Shown here in pieces: positions 36,546 to 45,650 of a DNA stretch of 64,000 nt. The position numbers and the translations under genes are program-made. Source of the stretch: CAVXTT01 sp963764685 (lineage in GTDB: Bacteria > Bacteroidota > Ignavibacteria > Ignavibacteriales > Ignavibacteriaceae); NCBI GenBank assembly GCA_963764685.1, contig CAVXTT010000017.1, positions 1 to 64,000 of the forward strand, given 5' to 3'. Numbering within the stretch: the stretch's first letter is position 1; every line of letters begins with the position of its first letter. Below the pieces are notes generated by a model that was not told the DNA's origin, made no database searches, and worked only from the letters and a program-made list of their open reading frames with translations.

Positions 36546-36590
36546 GGAACCCTCTCTAATCTCTCCCTTAAAAAGGGCGAGACTTATTGG
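36546..36590 (-). repeat. right inverted repeat, core
   Basis: Starts GGAACCCTCTCTAATCTCTC and ends GAGACTTATTGG. It is the inverted partner of 36021-36065. Confidence 0.85.
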
Positions 36591-36685
36591 TGGAAAAACA
36601 TCACGTATCTAATGCTGTCCTGATTTATAAATTAGCTTTACTCTTATCTCCAAAGGCTGAACTATGCCCTTCCCTCTATTATGGT

Positions 36686-36693
36686 TAACTTTG
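36686..36693 (+). promoter_or_regulatory. putative -7 promoter box of the sigma-factor operon
   Basis: TAACTTTG matches the TAnnTTTG consensus of Bacteroidota and lies about 45 bases before the sigma-factor ATG. A -33 element was not fixed. Confidence 0.35.
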
Positions 36694-36738
36694 TGTGTTA
36701 TTTTTTGAATCTTTTATCATTGAAATGCATCTCAATAA

Positions 36739-37308
36739 ATGGATGAATTAGAGCTTATACGGAAAGCAAAGGAGGGGGATAGAGAAGCCCTCGCTGAGCT
36801 GGTTAAAAAATATGAACAGACGGTTTATAACTTTGCCTTTAAAATTTGCCGGGATAAGGATAAAGCCGAAAATATGATGCAGGATACTTTCCTGAGTATG
36901 ATTAAGAACCTTAACCAGTTTGACGGGCGCTCAAAGTTATCCACCTGGCTCTACAGGATAATTGCAAATAACTGCCTGATGTCTGCAAGAAAAGCAAGAC
37001 CCGGACGGTTTGTTTCAATAGATGATGACGATGATAAGCTCTATGATGATAAATTTCAGGCTGACTGGAATACAATTCCTTTCAACAGTGTAGAGAACGT
37101 TGAGTTAAAAAAGATATTGGATGATTCGATTGCAAAGCTTCCACCGGATTACAGGGTTGTTTTCCTACTCCGGGATGTAGAAGGATTATCAACAGAAGAG
37201 ACAGCTAAAATAACTGAACTTTCCGTTGCTGCAGTAAAATCAAGACTGCACCGTGCAAGAGCATTTTTAAGAAAAGAAATAAATGAGGCATTCCAGAATG
37301 AAATATGA
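36739..37308 (+). CDS. ECF-type RNA polymerase sigma factor
   Basis: The 189-residue protein has region 2 (LVKKYEQTVYNFAFKICRDK, DTFLSMIKNL, STWLYRIIANN) and region 4 (LPPDYRVVFLLRDVEGLSTE, TELSVAAVKSRLHRARAFLR), the two domains of ECF sigma factors, with an acidic linker (DDDDDKLYDDK). It directs RNA polymerase to a subset of promoters. The gene overlaps the following anti-sigma gene by 11 bases, the usual pairing. An operon with FmdB and rhodanese genes follows. Confidence 0.95.
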   Translation: MDELELIRKAKEGDREALAELVKKYEQTVYNFAFKICRDKDKAENMMQDTFLSMIKNLNQFDGRSKLSTWLYRIIANNCLMSARKARPGRFVSIDDDDDKLYDDKFQADWNTIPFNSVENVELKKILDDSIAKLPPDYRVVFLLRDVEGLSTEETAKITELSVAAVKSRLHRARAFLRKEINEAFQNEI

Positions 37309-37540
37309 AGACGTTCCCCATAAGGAAGTGATGAAACACGTCTGCGATACTCTTGGAGAGGATCTGAATTCTGAGAAGTGCATTGCAATAAAAAATCATC
37401 TTGATAATTGTCCCGGATGTAAGAGCTATTTTAAATCAGTTGAAATGACAATAGAATTTTATAAAAAATATAATGTTGAAATACCCGAGGGAGCTCACGA
37501 GCGCCTTATGGATGTATTAGGAATTAAAGAAAAAAAATAA
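37298..37540 (+). CDS. zinc-finger anti-sigma factor
   Basis: I start at MKYEDVPHKEVMKHVCDTLG (ATG 37298), which overlaps the sigma gene; the frame opens a little earlier at 37283. The protein of 80 residues has the HxxxCxxC motif in NHLDNCPGCKSYF, as in zf-HC2/ZAS anti-sigma factors, and no membrane segment, so it is a soluble, probably redox- or metal-sensitive regulator. It would hold the upstream sigma factor inactive until a signal releases it. Confidence 0.85.
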   Translation: MKYEDVPHKEVMKHVCDTLGEDLNSEKCIAIKNHLDNCPGCKSYFKSVEMTIEFYKKYNVEIPEGAHERLMDVLGIKEKK

Positions 37541-37551
37541 AGAGGAGTAAA

Positions 37552-37797
37552 ATGCCGGTCTTTGAATACAGATGTTCTGAATGCAGTACAAAATTTGAAG
37601 TTCTTCATAAATCATCAGCTTCGCAGGATGAGGTTACCTGCCCTTCCTGTCATTCCGCAAAGAATAAAAAACTCCTTTCCTCATTCAGCGCCTCTGTACA
37701 AGGCTCTTCTTCAAAATCTCAAGGCGGATGTGAAAGTGGAAATTGTGATAACCCTTATTCAGGCGGCTGCGCTTCAGGTATGTGCGGTTTGAATTAA
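37552..37797 (+). CDS. FmdB-type zinc ribbon protein
   Basis: MPVFEYRCSECSTKFEVLHK and then VTCPSCHSAKNKKLLSSFSA give the two CxxC pairs of the FmdB/CxxC_CxxC_SSSS family. A Ser/Gly/Cys-rich tail follows (GGCESGNCDNPYSGGC). The protein has 81 residues and the ribosome site AGAGGAG. It may bind zinc and regulate transcription, but the family role is not firmly known. It lies between the anti-sigma and rhodanese genes, 11 bases from the former. Confidence 0.88.
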   Translation: MPVFEYRCSECSTKFEVLHKSSASQDEVTCPSCHSAKNKKLLSSFSASVQGSSSKSQGGCESGNCDNPYSGGCASGMCGLN

Positions 37798-37806
37798 AAG
37801 GGTGCA

Positions 37807-38175
37807 GTGGTGAAAATTATTATAGCAACAGCGGTATTATCAATGTTTAATTTATTTGGTTTTGCTCAGGACAAAGAAACAGAGATGACAATCTCTGAAT
37901 TAAAAAAGGATATGAAGGAAAATTCAAATCTTATTATTCTTGATGTAAGAACACCCGGGGAGCTGGCTAGTCCCTTAGGTCATATTGAGGGAGTTATAAA
38001 TATCCCGCTTCAGGAATTAGACAGCAGGATGAATGAACTGCAGCAATATAAAGACAAAGATATTGCTGTAATATGCAGGACAGGCAACCGTTCGGGCACC
38101 GCAGCAAAAATGCTCCGCACCACCGGTTATAAAGCTAAAAATGTTTTAGGCGGAATGGTGGAGTATAATAAATAG
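37807..38175 (+). CDS. secreted rhodanese-domain protein
   Basis: The start codon is probably GTG (37807; a second GTG follows at once). A signal peptide (IIIATAVLSMFNLFGFAQ) precedes one rhodanese domain: LIILDVRTPGELASPLGHIE, then the active-site loop ICRTGNRSGTAA with its cysteine. The length of 122 residues suits a single-domain periplasmic rhodanese, which transfers sulfur from thiosulfate or other donors. Last gene of the sigma operon; together with a zinc-binding anti-sigma factor this suggests an oxidative or sulfur-stress response. Confidence 0.88.
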   Translation: MVKIIIATAVLSMFNLFGFAQDKETEMTISELKKDMKENSNLIILDVRTPGELASPLGHIEGVINIPLQELDSRMNELQQYKDKDIAVICRTGNRSGTAAKMLRTTGYKAKNVLGGMVEYNK

Positions 38176-38264
38176 TTGGATAGATATTGGATAGATAATA
38201 TTTGGATTGATGATTGAAGTAGTTCCAGGGTTCCTGGTTCTTAGTTCTTGGTTAAAATTAGAAA

Positions 38265-38285
38265 GGCGATCTTTGATCGCCTTTT
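38265..38285. terminator. bidirectional terminator
   Basis: GGCGATC (38265-38271) pairs perfectly with GATCGCC (38275-38281) around TTT, with A-run before and T-run after. It lies between the convergent rhodanese and TPR genes. Confidence 0.8.
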
Positions 38286-38325
38286 GCTTTAAATCTCCGA
38301 ACCTCCGAACTTCCGCACATCAGAA

Positions 38326-39096
38326 CTAAGACAGCAGGTCCTGTAATCTTTTTTTAGATTTTTGTTTCGCAAACTTATCCCTGAAGTCTCTCATCGGCAG
38401 ACTCTGAACTTTTTTCAGCAGTTCAATTTCTTTAGTCTCATCACCCATCTCCCTGTAAGTCTTTGAGAGCTGATAAGTAGCAACAATCATATCCGGAAGA
38501 AGCTTTAACGCTCCTTTGAAATATTTCACCGATTCCTCGTAAGAACCTTCCGGTACAGAACCGAAGAACGTGTTTGCAAATGCTCTTTCAAACCAGTTAA
38601 GAGAGGAGAGCTCCCTGTTGTAGATACCGAGAATAATGTAGTTAACATAATTCTTAGGATTCATCTTAAGGGCTGTTTTTGCATATTCTGAGATCTTATT
38701 TGCAAGCTTAACCTTTTCTTTTCCTCCTTTGAAAAGAGCCAGGTTCCCGTATGACATAGCCATATATGTATATGCAGCAGCACTGTCGGGATATTTAGTC
38801 TTAAAGATTTCGGAAAACTTAAGAGCCTTGTTTATATAATTTTCTGCTTCGTCCCTTTTGCGGAGCTCATAATATTCCTCGCCGGCATCGTTGTAGGTTC
38901 TTGCAAGTCTTATCAGCACATCATAGTTATCAGGATCAAGCTGGTAAGCCTGCTCGTAATTTCCTAACGCCTTCACATTATCGAATTTCCTGTAATAGCT
39001 GTCCCCGTCATTAAGGTAATCTTTCAGACCTGAGGGGAACGCTGTAACAGAAACAAGAATAAAGATCAGAAATATTCTTTTCAGTGTAATACTCAT
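38326..39096 (-). CDS. secreted TPR-repeat protein
   Basis: I start at MSITLKRIFLIFILVSVTAF, a signal peptide; the frame is open to 39138. Four or five TPR-like repeats follow (ALGNYEQAYQLDPDNYDVLI, AAYTYMAMSYGNLALFKGGK, YEESVKYFKGALKLLPDMIV, TYQLSKTYREMGDETKE). The protein of about 256 residues would be a periplasmic protein-interaction scaffold. It stands alone between the sigma operon and the T9SS genes. The partner is unknown. Confidence 0.8.
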   Translation of the reverse strand: MSITLKRIFLIFILVSVTAFPSGLKDYLNDGDSYYRKFDNVKALGNYEQAYQLDPDNYDVLIRLARTYNDAGEEYYELRKRDEAENYINKALKFSEIFKTKYPDSAAAYTYMAMSYGNLALFKGGKEKVKLANKISEYAKTALKMNPKNYVNYIILGIYNRELSSLNWFERAFANTFFGSVPEGSYEESVKYFKGALKLLPDMIVATYQLSKTYREMGDETKEIELLKKVQSLPMRDFRDKFAKQKSKKRLQDLLS

Positions 39097-39324
39097 TTTT
39101 TGTTGGATTATAAGCTTTAAATTTAACGAATTCCGCACAATTTATGAAATCCCCTGTCACACCTTAAAATAAATGATCGAAACCATTACACAATCTTTCG
39201 TCCGCAAATAGGCTATACCTTTGTTGTTCCAGGGTGCAAATAAATGGTTACGCTATGAAGATATGCAAAAAAAACAGCCGGTATTTCCACCGGCTGATCC
39301 TTTTATTTTATTAGGTGTCCTGGT
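39097..39324. other. intergenic with terminator
   Basis: No gene is seen. It carries the terminator of the next minus-strand gene (39275-39296). Confidence 0.4.
39275..39296 (-). terminator. rho-independent terminator of the minus-strand T9SS gene
   Basis: CAGCCGGT pairs with ACCGGCTG around ATTTCC. Read on the minus strand it is followed by TTTTTTTT. Confidence 0.8.
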
Positions 39325-42300
39325 CTACTTCAAAACCATCATCTTCTTTGTGCTTGTAAACTTAGCAGTTTCCAATGTGTACAGATAAATACCTGATGAG
39401 AGTGAAGATGCATCAAACGTTATTTCATAATACCCTGGCTTTTGAACCTCATTTTTTAACTTTACAACTTCCTGACCAAGGATATTATAAACGGTTAAAT
39501 TTATATGAGTTTCCTCCGGAACAGAATACTTAATTTTTGTACTGGGGTTGAATGGATTAGGATAATTCTGTAACAAATCAAATTTATCCGGAATAGCTGG
39601 TTTGTAATCACCACTTGCAAGTGCAGTTAACCTGATTTTACCTGTAGGCAGACTGTTAATCTCCTCTGAACCCGAGCCGTTTAGATTATGTGCAATCTTT
39701 CCTAAAATACTATCCCCTATAAAAGTATAAGTTATTCCGTTTGCAGGGTTTAACTGCCAGGTAAGTGTTACAGGATAAGAAAGAGTATGAACAAGAATAT
39801 TAAGATCAACAGGTCCTGCCTGCGCACTTACCCTTTTGACCAAATCGTTCATCTCCAGCCTTGAGTCAAATGGCAATTCAGAATAATAAGGGGGCATTTC
39901 AAAATCTGCGTTAATGGAAATAGTATCAAGGTCAATATTTGTAACATAGAGGATCTGTTGATTGCCTTCAGCATCCTTAATCGTGAACTTATCCATACTA
40001 GCAAAGTCAATATTAGGAACTGAGGTTATTTTGCCGAAATTAGCTTCCATATAAACCGTACCGGAATTTCTTGTCTTTATCCAATATCCTATTCCCGGTT
40101 TAAGTATACTATCCGGGCCAAGCGGTACATAACCGTTCTGATATTTATAAATAGTATTAATTGTTGTATCAGGGACTGCACGGACCTGAGATACAAAAGT
40201 GTTATAGAATAAAGAACCTTTCAGATTCCAGCCTGAATCCACCGGCATTGCTAATGTATCTATAGGAGTTCCATTGAAGACGATAGTATCCGGGCCTGAA
40301 GCAAAATTTGCCCAATAGCCTACACCATTATCTAACTGGGATACTAGTTGATAACCTCCGGAATATTTGTATACGTAATTAGTTCCAAAAACACCATAAG
40401 CAGAACTATCAGTCATTATCACCGGTACACTTACGGTCTGCCAGCCCCCGGGAAGAATTAATGAATCATTTTGGATAGCTATATCTGATATGTCATATCT
40501 TACAATATTTGTGTTTACCGAAAAACCACTAAAATTTGCTTTGAGGTAATACTCTGTTATTGGGTAATAGAGGGGGGAAATGTCAAAAGTTGAATCAGTA
40601 AACTCGGTAGTAGTGTTGGGAATATTACCCAGAGATGTAAATTCCGACGAACCTATTTTTCTGTAGACTGTGTAACTTGTAGGGGCACTCTCGGTACTTG
40701 GTTTTCTAAGATATAACCGTGGATGGGTACCATTTACTCCTTTAAACAAAGACTTTGACCAGGAAACAGTATTAATATCACCTTGTCCGAGATTAAGGTA
40801 TCCCTGGCCACTAATGAATCCTGTTCCTTCCAGGGCGATTGTATCCATAACGATATAAGTTACATTCTTTTTAATGGATAAAGTAACCCCATTCTTTATT
40901 GTCATATTATCATTTAGTACAGAACTGCTGGTTTTGACAGTATCGTTATAAATCAGACTTCCTCCGTATTTCAGAACCGGAGCAACCTGAAACAGGTATC
41001 CTTCGCCTGCGGGGAAAAACATATTACAGTAAATTGAAGAACTGAATGTAGTGTCAAAATTATATTGAGGTTCAATATTTCTGAAGCGAAAATTATTAAA
41101 ACCGCTTTTTGTAATCCTGATTCCTGTGTTTCTGTCTGCCATAACTTTAAGATTTGCCAACAAAAAATAATTATTATCAGGACTATAGTTATCCTTAAAG
41201 AATCCGGCGTGGAAGTAAACAGAATCATGCTCATTTGAACTGAGCTGCAGGTAATCTGAAGTTACTGTGGTTTCCGTTTCTTGCATATGAGAATTTGAAG
41301 TATAAGGATATAACCTCAGATAACCGCTGGTGAGGTCATTTGTATTATAATCAAGATTTAACAGCTTCTGACCAAGGGGCCCTTTTAATCTTCCGGCAAG
41401 TTCCTGTACGGTATAGTAAATATCTCTTGGAGCATAACTGCTGTCTGGACATTTGACAAGTCCCTGAGTCTCAGAATTAACTCCACAGGAAGAATAATAC
41501 CCTTCATAAATCAAACCCTTGCATCCGTGAGCCAGAGCCAGCATTGTTTCTGCTTTTACCTCTGCAGGTGTAGGGGTCATCCAGCGATCCCAGTGCCCCT
41601 GAGTCCAGTACCCGAAGGTTTGAGCAGCAAGAATAAATCCCGGTTGTTTACTATTTGCATATTGAAGATTATACCTCAAATTGGTTAAAGTAAAATCTCT
41701 GTTGTCACGTTCGTTTGTTATTTCATCACAGGTAAACGGGGCATACCAGAAATGAAGTTTTTTGGGTTGTACTAGTGTATCATACTGATCCCAGGTAATA
41801 TCGCCGTCTCTTTTTGCATCCCAACCCGGGTACCAGTGAATAATAAGATCAGGTCCTACATTCAATAAATCAATTATCTCCTGTACTTTCCTTAAAGGTT
41901 CATAGCAGTCAATCGAATGCGGCTCATCCTGTGTTAAATAATACTTGAGTCTGGAATAAAATTGAGGATTCTGAGTAAACATGTTATCGTAATTAATTAT
42001 GCTATCCAGCATACGTTGGTATCCATTGGAACTATTGAAATAAAAATTCCAGATCATTCGATCATATACCTCAATATAATCAACGTATAAATCATACAAA
42101 TTCCTATTGCCAAGCCAGATAACCTTAAACTGTACCTGAGAGTTTTTGAAATAACCAGGCTTATCTTCTATGCCTCCGGGAAGATGAGTATTAAAAGTGA
42201 TTGGATTTTCCGCAATGTCAATAAAATCCTCATAACTATAGCTTAAGGAAAAATCGTGGTACCCTGTATCAGGGAAATTATCGGTTGTAAGAAGAGTTTT

Positions 42301-43026
42301 TTCAAGTGTGCTGTCAATATACTGATGGGAAGTGGTGTCCAAATACCGGGTCATTACTATTAGTGAACATACCGGTTGAGTAGTATGTGGAATTGAACTT
42401 ATTTTTAATCGGAAAACAGCATAATAATCAATTGGTTTTGGATTCCATTCAGGATTGCTGAATGTATATCTCGGGTACTGCCAGTAACGAGGTCCATAAA
42501 TCAATGAATCTCCACTTACTGAGTTTGCGTCAGTTTTCCATCCTGAAGTATCATTGATTGTATAACTACTTCCACGCTGGTGCCTAATCTTTACATTATC
42601 ATCAAATATTGGATCCTCTTCTGCCTCCCACTTCCTGTATTTTGCCTGTGTAAAATAATTTATCCAGTCTACATTTTCCGGCAGCTCGGCATCATAGGAT
42701 GTATCCGACGTTCCCGTACCGGAATCATTTATAGCAAGTGAATACTTAAATTCTGCAATCCTTTCAAGATTGGATGGTTGTATTGTCCCACCCCCAACCG
42801 GAACTACTGCACGCTGGTTTATAAAATTTATCCCCAGATCCCTGATCTGGTTGTATCTTATAATTGAGTAGAGTGTCGTATCTCTAACATCCTGTGGCCC
42901 TCCTATAAAGCAGGTCCCTGTGCCTACCGGAAATTCATCAAAGGTTCCCGGCGAACTTTGTGCATTTACTGAAACACTCAGTATTAAGGCAATAAGTATT
43001 GCCTGAAGCAGGTATAAACGAACCAT
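39325..43026 (-). CDS. 1233-aa secreted protein with glycosidase-like barrel and T9SS sorting domain
   Basis: A signal peptide (MVRLYLLQAILIALILSVSV) is followed by a region that reads like a TIM-barrel glycosidase: IRYNQIRDLGINFINQRAV, LKYYLTQDEPHSIDCYEPLR, LIIHWYPGWDAKRDGDITWD and AETMLALAHGCKGLIYEGYY. The last motif, a residue-rich A-L-A-x-G-A/C-K-G-L-I/Y segment, is characteristic of GH42- and DUF4091-like barrels. DEP could supply an acid residue. Middle domains resemble beta-sandwiches (VYRKIGSSEFTSLGNIPNTT). The C-terminus has NYPNPFNPSTKIKYSV and ends KKMMVLK. It is intact over 3.7 kb despite the indel-rich assembly. Activity is not certain. Confidence 0.72.
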   Translation of the reverse strand: MVRLYLLQAILIALILSVSVNAQSSPGTFDEFPVGTGTCFIGGPQDVRDTTLYSIIRYNQIRDLGINFINQRAVVPVGGGTIQPSNLERIAEFKYSLAINDSGTGTSDTSYDAELPENVDWINYFTQAKYRKWEAEEDPIFDDNVKIRHQRGSSYTINDTSGWKTDANSVSGDSLIYGPRYWQYPRYTFSNPEWNPKPIDYYAVFRLKISSIPHTTQPVCSLIVMTRYLDTTSHQYIDSTLEKTLLTTDNFPDTGYHDFSLSYSYEDFIDIAENPITFNTHLPGGIEDKPGYFKNSQVQFKVIWLGNRNLYDLYVDYIEVYDRMIWNFYFNSSNGYQRMLDSIINYDNMFTQNPQFYSRLKYYLTQDEPHSIDCYEPLRKVQEIIDLLNVGPDLIIHWYPGWDAKRDGDITWDQYDTLVQPKKLHFWYAPFTCDEITNERDNRDFTLTNLRYNLQYANSKQPGFILAAQTFGYWTQGHWDRWMTPTPAEVKAETMLALAHGCKGLIYEGYYSSCGVNSETQGLVKCPDSSYAPRDIYYTVQELAGRLKGPLGQKLLNLDYNTNDLTSGYLRLYPYTSNSHMQETETTVTSDYLQLSSNEHDSVYFHAGFFKDNYSPDNNYFLLANLKVMADRNTGIRITKSGFNNFRFRNIEPQYNFDTTFSSSIYCNMFFPAGEGYLFQVAPVLKYGGSLIYNDTVKTSSSVLNDNMTIKNGVTLSIKKNVTYIVMDTIALEGTGFISGQGYLNLGQGDINTVSWSKSLFKGVNGTHPRLYLRKPSTESAPTSYTVYRKIGSSEFTSLGNIPNTTTEFTDSTFDISPLYYPITEYYLKANFSGFSVNTNIVRYDISDIAIQNDSLILPGGWQTVSVPVIMTDSSAYGVFGTNYVYKYSGGYQLVSQLDNGVGYWANFASGPDTIVFNGTPIDTLAMPVDSGWNLKGSLFYNTFVSQVRAVPDTTINTIYKYQNGYVPLGPDSILKPGIGYWIKTRNSGTVYMEANFGKITSVPNIDFASMDKFTIKDAEGNQQILYVTNIDLDTISINADFEMPPYYSELPFDSRLEMNDLVKRVSAQAGPVDLNILVHTLSYPVTLTWQLNPANGITYTFIGDSILGKIAHNLNGSGSEEINSLPTGKIRLTALASGDYKPAIPDKFDLLQNYPNPFNPSTKIKYSVPEETHINLTVYNILGQEVVKLKNEVQKPGYYEITFDASSLSSGIYLYTLETAKFTSTKKMMVLK

Positions 43027-43094
43027 ATTAAACCTCCCTTAATAAGTTTTCTAAATTTAATACTTTAAGCCAACCGGCTGTTTAGTGTTATGAA

Positions 43095-44849
43095 CTACTT
43101 TACGTAAAGCATCTTTTTTATGTCTGAGTATACAGGTATTCCTTTGTCGTTTCGTATCATTATCTGATATAGATAAATACCGCTTGCTATATTATCCCCT
43201 CCGGAAGTATCCTTTCCTTTGAATTCTACCTCATAAATTCCCATTCCTTGAAACTGGTTTACCAGTATTTCAACTAATTCTCCCTTTACATCATATACAT
43301 ACAACTTTACATATCCAGGTTCTTTTAATCTATAGCCGATCTTTGTTGAGGGATTAAACGGGTTGGGGTAATTCTGGTAAAGCTCGTAATCATCTCCTAT
43401 TACCCGGTTATCCTGTACAGCTGAAATTATTACTGATCGTTCATAGGAAGGCTTTGACTCATTGCCCTGACTGTCTACTGCAGTTACTTTGTAATATATT
43501 CTTTCCGCTACAGGGTAGTGCTTATCTAAATAAAATGAATCCGTCTGCTCTGAAATTAGTTTTGTTGAATCAATTACAAATTGTGCAGTTGTATCCCTGT
43601 ACAGTTTGTAATGACTAAGGTCAGCTTCCGTATTCTTATTCCACTTAAGTAAAACAACAAAATTTGAATCAATCTGTGCAGTAAAGTTCCAGGGAAATCT
43701 TGGAGGAAGGTCCTCATAGGTATAATACTCTCCGAAATAGCCTCCGTAGAGTCCTATATCTGAGCGGGTGCCGTCCTGATCAAGTATCATCGGATCTCCT
43801 GCATCAATTAAAGGAGAATATTTCTGCAGGTGAAAGTCAACACTGTCAGGATTTACAAACATGGGATCATGGCTGATATTTGTGCTGTCGAGAGTAAAAT
43901 TTTGTGAGTTTCTGTAGTTATTCCACAAGTTATTGTATCTAGCTACAGGAGCAGCACCTCCGTACCAATTGATCCCAGTTGTTGTTTTTTGAATACTGTT
44001 ATTTATGATCTGGGAATTACCATCCGAAATACCTTTAACAAAACCAATATCACTATAAATAACATTGTTTTTGATAATATCTCCAAGGCTGCTTATACCA
44101 TACTCTCCTTTCCCATAGATAAGATTGTTTTCATAGGTTGAGGAACTGGTGTTGATCGCCTTATATATATTGGGACATATAATCATATTATTTACACAAT
44201 GCGGCCTGCCAAGGATTCCATTGTCAATGCCCCAGCCATTATTGTTGTTTATATAAATAATGTTTTCTGAGATTAGAGGATTTGCCTGGGAAGTGTATAT
44301 ACCTGTTTCTACGTCAGAGATGATGTTTTTTGAGATTAGTTTATATTTAGTGCCACTGATATCAATGCCATATTGTGTATTAGTGATTTTATTATTTTTA
44401 ATGATCACTATGCTCATTGGTATTGTTGAATCATAAACTATGATACCATTTTCCGGTGCTTGAAGCTGAAATCCTGTGAGGTAACAGTTATCTGTCACCT
44501 TCACAGCATAATACAAGACTCCTGTTGAATTGATAATACAGCTATCCATCCCGGCTCCAATAAGAGCTAAACCAGGTATCATTACAACACTTTCCTGGTA
44601 CACTCCATTACCTACATATACAGTATCCCCTGACTGGCTAATGTTAATAGCTTCCATGATTGAATCAGCTGCTGTTTCCCAAGTTAAGAACGGTGGAGTA
44701 GATGAGCCGGTTTTGCTTACATAACGGATTTCTGCTGGGGTGTTTAAATGTAGTATAAAAACTAACGGAAGTATTATGAAGAGTTTAGTTATATGTTTTA
44801 ACTCCATTAGCGGGATGGAGAATTTTCTGAAGAAGGATATTTTATGCAT
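43095..44849 (-). CDS. parallel beta-helix secreted protein with T9SS sorting domain
   Basis: A strong ribosome site (AAGGAGG, 5 bases before the ATG) fixes the start MHKISFFRKFSIPLME, with the signal helix LFIILPLVFILHL further in. A right-handed beta-helix follows, with repeated N-NxI turns (NKITNTQYGIDISGT, NIISDVETGIYTSQANPLIS, NIIYINNNNGWGIDNG) of the NosD/DUF1565 type. A fibronectin type III domain (PPRFPWNFTAQIDSNFVVLL) and the sorting domain (NYPNPFNPSTKIGYRL) close the protein. Such helices bind or degrade polysaccharides, but no catalytic motif is clear. Confidence 0.87.
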   Translation of the reverse strand: MHKISFFRKFSIPLMELKHITKLFIILPLVFILHLNTPAEIRYVSKTGSSTPPFLTWETAADSIMEAINISQSGDTVYVGNGVYQESVVMIPGLALIGAGMDSCIINSTGVLYYAVKVTDNCYLTGFQLQAPENGIIVYDSTIPMSIVIIKNNKITNTQYGIDISGTKYKLISKNIISDVETGIYTSQANPLISENIIYINNNNGWGIDNGILGRPHCVNNMIICPNIYKAINTSSSTYENNLIYGKGEYGISSLGDIIKNNVIYSDIGFVKGISDGNSQIINNSIQKTTTGINWYGGAAPVARYNNLWNNYRNSQNFTLDSTNISHDPMFVNPDSVDFHLQKYSPLIDAGDPMILDQDGTRSDIGLYGGYFGEYYTYEDLPPRFPWNFTAQIDSNFVVLLKWNKNTEADLSHYKLYRDTTAQFVIDSTKLISEQTDSFYLDKHYPVAERIYYKVTAVDSQGNESKPSYERSVIISAVQDNRVIGDDYELYQNYPNPFNPSTKIGYRLKEPGYVKLYVYDVKGELVEILVNQFQGMGIYEVEFKGKDTSGGDNIASGIYLYQIMIRNDKGIPVYSDIKKMLYVK

Positions 44850-45650
44850 TCTGCCTCCTTAAAAAACAGGACTAAGAAATCCTTTAAGTTTAACTTACCA
44901 AGAAAGTCTAAGAGAAACAAAATTACAAACAACAGAAGGAATAATCAGGATAGCTAATGCAGTTTTACATAACCAATATGGTATGAAGCCAATTATAAGC
45001 TGGTTTGGATATAGTACAAACCAGTGCCTCTTAATCTGCTACTTTCCTGAATAACAAGGTGATCTTTAAATCAGCTAGAGATTATGGCCTAATTTGGGCT
45101 AAATAGTTGAGTATTTGATAGGATTCCGGGACAATAATTTTTATTTCTAGTTGAGAGGTTTTTTAAATGCCCTGGTACCGGCTAATTATTGTGCGGGCTT
45201 ATATTCTTCGAAAACTGCTAAAATTTGAAAGATTAGAACTTTATTTCTTAAAATTTTTACAACGATTGAGTCAAAATTTCTCACCGCCGGGGGTATGCCC
45301 GGATAATGCGTGAATAATCTGCAGACAGGCTTCAGGCCGATTTGTCCGGATTTAGGCCGTGCATTGTCCGCGCACTGTCCGTGCATTGTCTGCGCATAAT
45401 TAAATAAAAAAGAAATCTTTGTTCAATATTTTTACAATAAATTATCATCCCATCACTTGCCGGCAGTACTGATAATAATTTCTTGAATAATTCCTTCCCA
45501 TAAAATCCACTGGTTCTTGATATAGCTCCGGGGCTATTCATCTCATTATATCAAAATGAATGATTTTAATATCGTTCCTGAAATTCCGCACCTGTCTTGA
45601 TATTTAACTAACTCAGGCATTATGTTTAAGATTAAATTTTAAGTTTTATT
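44850..45650. other. 801-base intergenic region with an 11-bp tandem repeat
   Basis: Between the divergent beta-helix and amylase genes I see no gene. Features are an 11-bp tandem repeat (45359-45402), CCGGGGGTATGCCCGG near 45293 (an inverted GCCGGGG/CCCGG-type palindrome) and A+T-rich flanks near each start codon. Confidence 0.4.
45359..45402. repeat. four imperfect 11-bp tandem repeats
   Basis: Units GTGCATTGTCC, GCGCACTGTCC, GTGCATTGTCT and GCGCATAATTA lie head to tail. They keep the same phase of about one DNA turn, as in protein-binding arrays. Confidence 0.65.

Larger units (their letters stand above)
35989..36621. mobile_element. inverted-repeat-flanked DUF559 endonuclease element
   Basis: The 45-bp left core (36021-36065) starts CCAATAAGTCTCTCCCTT. 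The right core (36546-36590), read in reverse complement, is nearly identical, with one mismatch in the CTCTCCC word, one in the loop and one extra A/T. Weaker similarity extends outward to AGGACAG (35989) and CTGTCCT (36621), giving arms of about 77 bases. Each core contains its own palindrome (CTCTCCCTT-ga-AAAGGGAGAG). Only one gene, for a DUF559 endonuclease, lies between. No target-site duplication was found, and no transposase is present. Confidence 0.7.

Noticed and set aside
45186..45541. short minus-strand frames over the tandem repeat before the amylase
   Set aside because: Produced by the 11-bp tandem repeat and palindromes; no coding signature.
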